Origin: Seriola aureovittata
Lineage: Eukaryota > Chordata > Actinopteri > Carangiformes > Carangidae
DNA: 64,000 nt
NCBI RefSeq assembly: GCF_021018895.1
Contig: NC_079368.1
Span: 5,399,501 to 5,463,500 of the forward strand
Direction of reading: 5' to 3'
Shown here one piece after another: positions 12,501-36,054 of the stretch (position 1 is its first letter; every line of letters begins with the position of its first letter). Under the pieces are notes generated by a model. That model saw only the letters and a program-made list of their open reading frames with translations, was not told the DNA's origin and made no database searches. The position numbers and the translations under genes were made by a program.

Positions 12501-13109
12501 TATTTTTTTAAACAAAAGAACAAGAGTAATTTCTGTCAATTTTAAATTTGAACTGATTGTAAAATCAGCCCAGCTTTAACAATAATAAGTATTTCATCAG
12601 GCTCTTACCCACTGATAATTAAACAATAGCGTACAATTAAATTCCTAAATTACAACCAAGTGATATCACACAGCTATGATGAGACCTCCTAGACCGACTA
12701 GACATATATCATATGATACATTACACTATGAGAAAAGAGCACACATGCACACACAGAGCCAGTGAACACATCTCATCCATCAAAAAATCACAGACTTTTC
12801 CAAACTCGTCCTGTCAAAAACACTTATGTATGGGACGCAAAAAAAAGAAGTGCCGCAAGTGTGTTCATGTGAGCACATGTGTCCTGAGCTGTCTGCTGAT
12901 ATGCTGCAATGTGCTGTAAGTGTGTGTGAAAGACAGATAAAAGAGAGGGAAAGAGAAAGAAAGGGAGTGGTGCTGACGAAGAAAGAGAAAGAAATAGAGA
13001 GAGAGAGAGAGAGAGAGTGGAAGATAATGAAGGAAAAAGAATGAGCAGTGGAAAAAAGAGGCAGAGACGAGAAAGAAAAGGGAACAGCAGAGAGACAGAA
13101 AGCAAGCAA

Positions 13110-13260
13110 GTCTTGCATGTGTGTTGGTTCCCAGCCCTGTCAGGGCCCTGTCAGACTGTGATTTATGGCACCGAGACTGGGAGCAGTCTTTGCTGCCAGC
13201 TCAGTATTGTTACAACTGACAGCTAATGAGGCCGGACGGGCTTTCAAGCACAGCACTTAA
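13110..13260. other. possible conserved non-coding element
   Basis: This complex sequence follows a GA-rich low-complexity tract (about 12950-13100). It includes CAGACTGTGATTTATGGCAC and CTGACAGCTAATGAGGCC and is non-coding. It resembles the 13835 block in having a TAATG/TTATGGCAC core. The call is inference. Confidence 0.25.
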
Positions 13261-13834
13261 CAGAGGCCTCCATCTTCACAAGTCACGAGCTCTCCTCTTT
13301 CTTTTCTCCCCTCTCTTTCTCGCTCCCATTTATTTCTTCTTCCAGGGTGGCAGCAGTGTGGCGAGCTACCACAAGATTTCTGAGGCTGCAGAGAGAAAAT
13401 AAGGCAGGCAGACAGAGATATATGGGCGACACTCTGTTACTGCCGCACTTCCACTCTCCTCCTCCTGCATGTTATTAAGCCAGAGGCTCAGCTCATATAA
13501 ATGAGGGAGAGAGGATGAAATACACAAAGGGAGAGATCTAATGTCTGCACGGCACTGTACTTCTCTTCTTAATACAAAAATATACTACTCTTACTACAAT
13601 TACCCCGTCATGTCTTCAAAGCCTGGAGTTACATGTCTGTCCTCTCCGTCTGTGATTGTGTGAGTGTGATCTGTGTGAAGGTACCTGAACTTTATAGCCT
13701 TGGCTGTGGTGTGTTTTACCTTCAGCACCCCTGGCCCGGTCTGCCTGGACCCCGCTCTATAATCACTACCAGAGTCTCTGGCAGAGCTGCCCTCCCTCCC
13801 CTCCACCCCCTCCCTCGGCCCCTGGTCTCTTGTC

Positions 13835-14020
13835 AGTCGTGATTAATGGCACTAGGGCCCCGGCGCGGCTTACGCTGCCAGTTCCAGCGATGTTCCCTTG
13901 ATACTTAATGAACTCTGACAAACTTCTTTTCCCTTGCTCTGTTGTTCCCTTTCCCCTCCACCACCCCGCCCATCCCTGTTTAAAATGCACGGCACAGAGC
14001 TGCCACTGCAGCACCTAGGG
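13835..14020. other. possible conserved non-coding element
   Basis: This GC-rich block begins with TCGTGATTAATGGCACTAGG, runs through GGCGCGGCTTACGCTGCC and ends near TTTAAAATGCACGGCACAG. It stands out from AT-rich surroundings and has no coding signature. The call is inference from composition and homeodomain-like cores. Confidence 0.28.
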
Positions 14021-14527
14021 GTTAGCTGTGGTCCTTTGTAAATTTCTCAAGAGGCCAGTGTCTAAAAATAAAGCACACAGCCATTTTAGTGTCAAGACCC
14101 TTAGTTGTGTATCAGCCGGAGGCTTGTTGCTGATTGAGGATGATATGAATCGACTTTTTGAGTTTTGCAGTGATTGCACTTTTTAATTGGTGACTAATTT
14201 TCTGTAATGAATGTAAAACTTTCTGTTTCTTCCTTGTGCAACAGCTAAAAATATCCGCTGCAAACAACTGAATGATTAAAATAAATACCTGCTGCAAAAT
14301 AACAGTGAAAGACTGTTAAATTTTAAAATGCTGAAATCATAGCAGGCTGAAGTAGTGAAGTCCTTTCAGCCTCTCAGGGAAATTCAGCAGCATGTGTAAA
14401 CTGGTCTCTGGTGCCATCTGCTGTTCACGTTATGGAAGTGGGTGAAATAGCTTTGAATGCGCAATAAAATTATAATACAACAGAAGATGTCGAATAAAGA
14501 AGTGAAAATTACATAATGTATTGAAGA

Positions 14528-14580
14528 CAAACAAACAAACAAACAAACAAACAAACAAACAAACAAACAAACAAACAAAC
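14528..14580 (+). repeat. (AAAC/ACAA)13 tetranucleotide repeat
   Basis: Thirteen perfect tetranucleotide units, CAAA on the plus strand and TTTG on the minus strand. Confidence 0.97.
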
Positions 14581-14999
14581 ACTGACACACACTTCAGACA
14601 CACTGAACTCTAGTTCTGCATTTATAATACCTGAAGTACATTAGAGGCTGTTGATAAAATATATTTTTTGGCAGTACCTACAATGGAAATGACTATTTTA
14701 AATATATTTTACTTGTAAGGGAACATGTTTAATATTAAACATAAATGTTACTATTTGATTCTTTGTACCTGAGTTAGACTATGGGCTAATTTTCACCTGG
14801 CAGGTTACTGGTAAAACTTCCACACGGTGACAGAACAGCACTAAGGAAACTGAACACACGAGACAAAACATATAATACAAATTACTCACAGCCATTCATC
14901 ACAGACACTCACCTTGTCAGCACCATGAGACAAATTAAAAGCAAGGATATTTGATATCACATTAATGCAGCTACAATGAGCAGAAGCTGAAGTGGAGGG

Positions 15000-15150
15000 A
15001 GCACTGAGATCCTTCACTTAAGTAAAAGTCCCAGTACATTAACCTGAAGTACTCCATTACAATTAAAAGACCTGCATTAAAATCAGAGTAAAACAATAGA
15101 AGCACTGTTAGATAAATGTACCTGAAGTATGAAAAGTAGAAGTACTTGTT
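15000..15150. repeat. dispersed AAGTA-rich repeat
   Basis: CTTAAGTAAAAGTCCCAGTA, TTAAAAGACCTGCATT and GTAGAAGTACTTG resemble, from memory, an abundant fish interspersed repeat. A related, inverted stretch lies in the ch25h intron at about 36960-37130. Confidence 0.45.
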
Positions 15151-15199
15151 TCACAGAAAATAGTATATATATATATGTATATATGATATTATTAGATTG

Positions 15200-16217
15200 T
15201 TTCCTCTCTTTGCTCTCAAACAGCTTCAATTCTTCGTGGCATGGATTTGAGATTCTGCTCCATGTTGACATGATTGCATCACATCATTTCTGCAGATTCA
15301 CATTCATGCTGCCGATCTCCTGCTCTACCACATCCCAAAGTTATTCCACTGGCTTCAGGTCTGGAGACAGGGGAGGCCACTGAAGTTCATTGATCTGACT
15401 GTCATGACCATGAAACCTTTTGCTTTGGTGCATTAAGCTGCTGGAAGGAGCCATTAGAAGATGGTGAACTGTGGCCATAAAGTGAAGCACATGGTCAGCA
15501 AAAATACTCAGACAGGCTGTGGCATTCAAACGATTATTGATTGGTATTAATGGGCCCAAAGTGTGCCAAGAAAACATTCTCCACACCATTACACCAGCAC
15601 CAGCAGCCTGGACTGTTGACACAAGACAGGTTGGGTCCATGGGTTCATGCTGTTGATGCCAAATTCTGACCCTACCATCTGCTGCCTCAGCAACTGTCCA
15701 GTGTTGGTGGGTCTGTGTCCATAACAACCTCAGGTTTCTGCTCTTAGCTGACAGGAGAGGAACCTGACGTGGTCTTCTGCTGTTGTAGCTCATCCACCTC
15801 AAGGATTGACATGTTGCCCATTCTGAGGTGCCTGTCTGCTCATAACTAAGAGTGGTTATCTGAGTTACTGTAGACTTTGTGTCTGCTCCAACAGTCTGGC
15901 CGTTCTCTTGTGTCCTCTCTCGTCAACAAGGTGTTTCCATCCACTGGATGTTTTTTGTTCTTTGCACCATTCTGATTAAAAACTCTAGAGACTGTTGTGT
16001 GCAAAAATCCCAGGAGATCAGAAGTTTCATAAATTCTCAAAGTAACTGAGATCACATTTTTTCCTCATTCAGATGTTTGAAGTGAACATTAACTGAACCT
16101 GTAATCTGCAGGATTTCATAGGCCTACATTAAACTACTGCCACATGATTGGCTGATTGGATAACTGCATGAATAAACAGGAGTGCAGGTGTTGCTAATAA
16201 AGTGCTCATTGACTGTA
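15200..16217 (-). mobile_element. decayed Tc1-type transposon, copy 1 (left end truncated)
   Basis: A minus-strand open segment at 15341-15802 reads as the catalytic part of a Tc1/mariner transposase. It has GVMVW followed by MFSWHTLGPL, then RLNATA, and ends in WPPLSPDLKPVE, the usual WP.SPDLNPIE block. Upstream parts are broken by stop codons. The right end reads GTGTTGCTAATAAAGTGCTC, a diverged form of the terminal inverted repeat that is intact in copy 2 at 22067-23651. No left terminal repeat is found: homology to copy 2 starts at about 15200. Non-functional. Confidence 0.85.
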
Positions 16218-16659
16218 TATAGTAAGTTGTTCTGATTCAGTTTCAGCAATAAAAAGTGTAGAATTATCTCCATTGTAATCAAGCATTTGTAAGTATTGTT
16301 TCAAATAGTGAATCATATCTCCCCCTGCCTGTTTTTTTTTTATATGAATATAGTTAAATTATACTGGAACCCATGGATGTTTTAATACTGTCCCTCATCA
16401 TGCTGATAGAGGAAGACATACAGCAATCCAGCTCCAGCTGTTGCTCCGGCCCCTGGGGCCACCAGGGGCCCCAAACAAGCACATTTTGAGAAGTCTATCT
16501 TACACACTGGAGCTCCTTACATGTGAAAGACAGAAGCTGATTGTCGGTGTTATGTCGAAGTCTGTTCCCCAGTTAGAATGTGTTTCCCTCCTGTTACAAC
16601 TGGATAAGGTTACAGGCATAACACACAGACGAGGGAGCAGCCTTCGACATTACACCGTC

Positions 16660-16786
16660 CGTCCACGTGAGGGCGCTACTGCAGCAACCTGGATGCTGAC
16701 GACTCAAACGAAGAAGAGGGAGGTACCGGTTGCCGTAGGTACCTGCTTCCTATCTGTTGTTGGAGTCATCTCGCTTCAAATTACAG
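16660..16786 (+). promoter_or_regulatory. putative erlin promoter and non-coding exon 1
   Basis: The sequence around 16690-16786 ends in a perfect splice donor, TTACAG|GTAAGAG (exon end 16786). A CACGTG E-box lies at 16664-16669. The next exon on this strand starts one base before the erlin ATG at 18072, so the gene needs an upstream untranslated exon, and this is the best candidate seen. The transcription start was not located and there is no TATA box. An alternative donor-like site near 17872 was noted but is less convincing. Confidence 0.5.
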
Positions 16787-18071
16787 GTAAGAGCTGCCGA
16801 GCAACAAGAACACGAGTTACTATTTATTTAAATAAAGTATTAGCACCTCTGGTCTAGCTTAGTATGACAGCAGCACGTCAAAAGAAGATACAACGTGCTA
16901 TGATTATTTTGCTAACTTGTATCTAAGGTTACTCAATATTTGGCCTTGTGCAGTGCTTCAACGCTGACACTGGAGTGAAGGTTGTGACACACAAGTAACT
17001 GATATTATATGTAAACATGTCTGCCATCGGAAGAGGCTGCTCTCTTTGAGGCAACTATAATATAGTAACTTACCTCCTGCTAATGCTGTTAGCCCGGAAG
17101 CCCTCGAAACCAAACTCCGTTCAAATGTTTGGATATTTTTACTTGACTTGCCAATAAGTCTTAAATACCTGTCATAATTGTATTACTTTAACAGTGTTAA
17201 CAAATCTTTACATTCATTCCTTCCATTCGGCATACACGTGTTACCTAAGATGTGGTCTATTTTGATAGTGTTAACTTTGAACTGCTGTAAGGCTGTGGAG
17301 GAAGCGGTGTCCGCCACTTTCGAAAGCTCAAGTTGTTACTGTTTTCACTTTCTCATCTCTGTTCATTCCCACTGAGAGTTAAAAACGCTGCCAAGAAAAA
17401 TGTCCAACTCATATGTAGACATAAAGCTGCAGACCAGTGACATAACACAGTCAATTAAATATTGAAGAAAGATGTATATTTAACATATTTATATTCAATG
17501 TGATTTAACATATGAAGAGAAAATGAAAAATCTTCAGTATAAACACTGTGAGTTGGAGGCAAGTCCTGTGTTGAGCCAGCAGGGTCACCAGATTGTATGT
17601 CTGCAAATCCTCTCTAACCAGAGTGGAGGCAGCTCCTCATCCTGCTCCTTCAGCTCAAACTGGCTACATTCAATATATCATAGATTCAATATATTTCTAT
17701 AAAGAAATTAAAATAATGTTCAAGATTGTAGTGGCACATTTGTTATATGTATGACAAGGGAAGTTACAATGATTTCGCACTTGATCGTAAATCCTCTTTA
17801 AGTGTGACAAGGTCACTGAGTCTCAGCTGATGCCTGACTAAGCCTGAGCTGAGAGGAGATAAACGGTGAGCAAGACGGCAACTCCAAAGTGTTACTACAG
17901 CACTACGCAAGCTGCTGAGGGAGTGCAGGTCATGTTGACTGTCCTTCCCTTGAATTTGGGGGAGTATCTGAACATTTGGTTGTAATTAAGACAGGATATT
18001 GTGAAAACCCCCAAAAGGGAAACTCTGTTCCCATCTGTTGTTCTTCACATGCTGTTTCTTGTCTTTCCAGA

Positions 18072-31705
<13,634 letters not shown>

Positions 31706-32270
31706 ATAATGGGACTCACAGGACCACCCAGGGATGGAGGACTACCTGCTGGAGGGCAGTAGCCTGGCCCACAGGCTGGCTGGCTTGCAGGTTCGCCCTC
31801 TGGCCCAGAGAAGCTCTGCTGACCAGGGCCTGTATTTCTCAAACATCTCAGAATCACTGCTAGAAATCACTTTGACAGTTTGAGTAGGAAGTCAAAATCT
31901 TCTACCTCAGATTAAAGGACCCAAATTATTTTTGAGGCTTCCCATACTTCTGTTTTTTCTGACAGAAAATGCCATCATTTGCATTCAGAACTATAAATTA
32001 GATGGAGCAAAAACTACTTTAAATAGCATCACCTGTGGGTGTATGATAAGCTCCTTTTTAAGACTGACATTTAGTAAAAACAATAATTTAAAGGAATTGT
32101 CCCTACTACTGCTCAGCTTTAACAGTCCGTGTGGAAAGTGCACCCAGTCACAACGTCACAGATCACAAATCCATTACTACTTATGTGCTTACACTGTGTT
32201 ATCTCTTTATGTGAAATGTGTCCTAATTGAGCATTTGATGCACTGATATTCGCAACCATTTGTTCTGAAG

Positions 32271-32276
32271 AATAAA
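32271..32276 (+). terminator. candidate poly(A) signal for erlin (proximal)
   Basis: AATAAA 566 bases after the stop codon, on the coding strand. Use was not verified. Confidence 0.45.
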
Positions 32277-32679
32277 ACACAAAAATATTTTCTAATCAAG
32301 TTCAGTGGCAGGGTAATTATTATTCATCTTAATCAAGCTTTTAGGTGCAATGAATTCAGTCACAGTTTTTCTTTGTTACATGAATTGACCGTTCGCTAAG
32401 TCTTATCCCTCCAAGTTACTGTTGCTTCACATTTCTTGCTAGTCATTTTGTAAACACTCCAGACAGAGGTAGACAAAAGCAGGTTTCCCATTTCAAGCCT
32501 CCGACCTGTGATTCTGAAACAGCCACTTTCACTAGCAGTATTTCTGTAGCTAATGGATTCAGCTAACATTAGCTCCATGTAACTCATAAAAATAAGTACC
32601 CAGTAAAAAGGATCTCTTAATGTGCACTTCATTGCTCCCTAAGTAATATCAAGTTAAGAGACTGAGGCTAAAGGTATAC

Positions 32680-32715
32680 CTTCCAGTAAACAGTCAGCTG
32701 ACTGTTTACTGGAAG
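32680..32715. repeat. 36-bp perfect palindrome
   Basis: 18-bp arms with no spacer, centred on CAGCTG between 32697 and 32698. The left arm starts CTTCCAGTAAACAGTC and the right arm is its exact complement. It lies in the erlin 3' flank. Confidence 0.97.
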
Positions 32716-34903
32716 CGTACAAGACATGGAAATATATTGCAGGGTAGAGCTTGTTAGTGTTACAGATAGCTCTTTTCTGTCGAAGTGCTTTTTGTGACGG
32801 GGAAAAAAAAAAAAAAACCAACAACTTCCCCAAGTTAGTAACCCTGCAGACTGTAAAATTCCACTAACAGAACCTGTCCAATTTGGAAAGTCTTTGGATA
32901 AGTGGTGTAACTTATCAGTCCACTCTTATCATTCATCAAGTCAATGAGTCAGTGAGTTACGGACATGAGTAATCCTGTTCTGCTGCTCAGCTGCTCATGT
33001 TTTCATAATTTGCCCTCAAAGAGATACAGCTGGATGAGGGATGAGGACCTACCAGGACTAACAGTACAAACGCAATGCTAACCTGGACACTGAGTTTAGC
33101 TCGAGTTGCAGGTATTTCACCAAATGCAAGAAAGAGCTGCTAACATTAGCCTAGACTCTGATAGCATCCAGGACCAGCTTTAACACAGAGCGGTAAATAA
33201 CAAAGTAGATGTGCTCGTTGTGAATGGGCTTTTTTTTTTTTTTTTTTTTTAAATCATTACCTTTTAACCTCACAGAATAATGTATTTAGTTAATATGCTA
33301 ACTCTTGACCCTGGAAGTAAAGCTAGGTTAGCCAGACAAGCTAACCAATTGCAGCCTACGTTACAGCAGGTAAACACACTGTTTGATCAGTTCTAACTCA
33401 TTTTGTTCTTGTATTTTCAGTTTTCAAAAGGTGATTAAAAAAGACATCATCCCTCTGACTCTTTAAATGCAGATTATATCACTCTTTCTACATCCACCTT
33501 GCACACCACTAAAGGATAATCACTGTTTATCGGAGGAGTTTAGGGAATAGTCAGTTGCAACAACAATTCAAAGTTTTGTGAATGGAGGAGTTTCATCCCA
33601 GGATTAAAAAAACATCCAAATATAGTTTGTTATTTTTAATTACATGTTCAATATTCCCACAAGTCAAGGGCAGGGCAGATCTGAAGCGCATAAATCCTGG
33701 AGGAGAAGCTATACACAAAGACTTAACAAGATTAGATTAGAAAATTACTGAAATGTTACTTTTAAAAGACCAAATATGGGTCTCTCTGAGGAAGGTGGTC
33801 TGTGATTTCTTACTCTGAACATCTTGAAAAATACTTGCCCTGACCGGATATGTCACTGTAAACAAATTGCAGGGATGATGGATGTACTTTGTGGCTCTGA
33901 GATGTAACATCATCACTCCATTTGTTTGTTTTTATATGTTTTTGTAAAATTTCTTTTCAGCACAGAGGACATATTGAATATTGATTGAATTTGTGCAACT
34001 GCATGAAGTTGCACCACATTTTGCTATAAACATATACAGTATCTTAACCACTGTTTTTCCCACTGTAGCCTTAGTGGAGACTATATTTGTGCAACTGTTT
34101 GTTTCATTTGTTTTGCTTCAGGATTTTTATTCTAAACAGCGCCCACTTGGAGAAGATCATGTTTGGATGTGATAGCTTTTGGACTCCGACACAGGACATC
34201 AGCTACATTCTGCTGTTTTAGCTGAATGTAGTTTTTTTTAATATATATCACTAAATGAAACCATTTCATGTATGTCCTGTAAGAACCTTTATAGGATATG
34301 TACAGTTATGAGTCTTTAGCAATATGAGGAGGAAGAGGTCGTAGTTACTGCCATCTGAGTCTGTAGGAGTCAGTTATTCACTGTCAACTCCTCAGAACCC
34401 TTTTTATAAACTCTTATTACTATCTGGACCAAAAACCATTGGGCTGTGTCACAGAATGCATGGCAATGAGCGAACGATCAAATTATGTGTTTTCCAAAGA
34501 ACCACTCGGTATAGTGGAGAGAACTGACTCAGTTGTCAAGGTAGTTCCAAATTTGGTGCGAGGCATTGTTTTGTCATTGATTCAGGGAGCTTGTTATGTT
34601 TTTAGGGTTTTTTTTTTTTTTTTTGCAAGTGAGAAAATGTTTTTTTTTCTGAAGCTAAATGTCATTTGTCTTTAATTCACTGTGACCCAATACAACTTCC
34701 ATTTATCATGATCAAACAGTCATTCTTTTCCGTGTTTCTCACGCCTCTCTGCTGCAGTGACTCATTTTGATTATAATTACTCAGACTAATTGAGATTTAC
34801 AATGACTTGAAAGGACAATGTTTTGCACTGACTTGGTCCTTGATTCCAATTTTGAATGTACAATTAAGATATTAAATGTGAAATCAAGATATTGTCATAT
34901 GAC

Positions 34904-34909
34904 AATAAA
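34904..34909 (+). terminator. candidate poly(A) signal for erlin (distal)
   Basis: AATAAA on the + strand, 3.2 kb after the erlin stop codon and 1.15 kb before the ch25h start. Confidence 0.35.
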
Positions 34910-35720
34910 GTACTATGGGTTAATCTTTAGAAATCATTGGCCTTATTAAAATTGTTTTATTTACATTGCAAGTGCAGTGTGATATATAGGAGGAAAATAA
35001 GTAACAAAACTTACACTATGTAAATCTTCTGGTTACCGGATTATTTTGAATGTTGAAAAAAGTACACTTAAGTCATAATTATACCATGAAAACTTCTTTA
35101 TAATTTGCATTTGCCATTATAAATTAATTTAACAAACTCCACTGAATCCATGGAAATGAAAAGTATTTTTTCCAGGTTCTAAAGGACAGATTTACAGTAC
35201 AATTACAAAACATGGAAGAATGGAGTACTCTTATCTTTTATGTCCCTAGAGTTTCTAATATATTGTTTTTAAAAAAGAAAAAAAAGATTTGAGACTTTTC
35301 AGAGGAGAAACTCCACAATGGGATATATGAAGCCCTGAGTTATTAATAACAAAGTAACGAACAAAGAAGGAATAAAATGAAAAATAATAAAATGCTGGTT
35401 CCTGTCTAATGGATGACTTTATCAAAGATAACTAAAAGTCACTGGGGAATAGATTAGGGAATGAATCATTAGATCAGTTCATAACGGCATAATCTTCATT
35501 ACATGACCTCGTCATCATCATTTTACTTGACTCATTGTTTCAGTTTTTCTCTGATTCCATCATGTAACACCTGAGGATGTCCTCAAAGATGTGACTAGTT
35601 CCTCTCCCAGAAATCCCTCATATTCCCAGCAACATGAGTAGGTGGCTGCGCACAGCTAACAGGTGACATGGAGGGGTTGTTACTCGAACAATACAGTGAC
35701 GCATTTTCTGGTGAAGACAT

Positions 35721-35732
35721 GAAAAACGAAGT
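35721..35732 (+). promoter_or_regulatory. weak ISRE-like motif upstream of ch25h
   Basis: GAAAAACGAAGT differs by one position from the GAAANNGAAA core of interferon-stimulated response elements and lies about 330 bp before the ATG. Mammalian CH25H is interferon-inducible, but a single imperfect match is weak evidence. Confidence 0.2.
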
Positions 35733-36054
35733 ATCAATTGGCTTTATTTAGATAAGATCGGTCTAAGGCTCCTCCCACCTCGGAGTGAAGAGAATATATT
35801 GTCCAACTGCAGGAAGAGGCGGGACAGTAGCCGAGGAAAAAACACCTAAATCACCTATTTCCAGGACTTTTTGGAAGAAGTTATCAAGAGAAGAACTTCT
35901 GCAACACATGCAAAGTGTAGACACATAACGCACGAGTCTATATCATCTCTGGAGGGGAACAATAACAGCTGCTGTTTTCTGAAAATTGTTATTTTTTGTG
36001 AGGAACAGCACACGTGAGAACATGTAAGGAGGTCGTGGTGAAGAGGTGACGGCT

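Larger units (their letters stand above)
1..16440. other. gene-free left flank
   Basis: No reading frame in this stretch has recognisable protein homology, and the short open frames look random or fall in repeats. It holds AT-rich unique sequence, microsatellites, several dispersed repeat families (listed separately), a decayed Tc1 element at the right end, and a few GC-richer, TAAT-containing blocks resembling conserved non-coding elements. Stretches 806-990, 1203-3080, 4049-5150, 5571-6500, 7971-9500, 9871-11110, 12500-13100, 14030-14520 and 16218-16660 show nothing further that I can name. 2380-2570 resembles a dispersed fish repeat, but I could not define its ends. Confidence 0.7.
31706..35990 (+). 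other. erlin 3' UTR and intergenic spacer
   Basis: No coding signal. Candidate poly(A) signals are at 32271-32276 and 34904-34909, so the 3' UTR may be about 0.6 or 3.2 kb. It includes a 36-bp perfect palindrome (32680-32715), T-runs at 33231-33251 and 34609-34624, and AT-rich unique DNA. Confidence 0.6.

Noticed and set aside
15341..15802. A functional 153-aa transposase gene
   Set aside because: Only the C-terminal catalytic region is open, upstream parts have stops and the left end of the element is missing.
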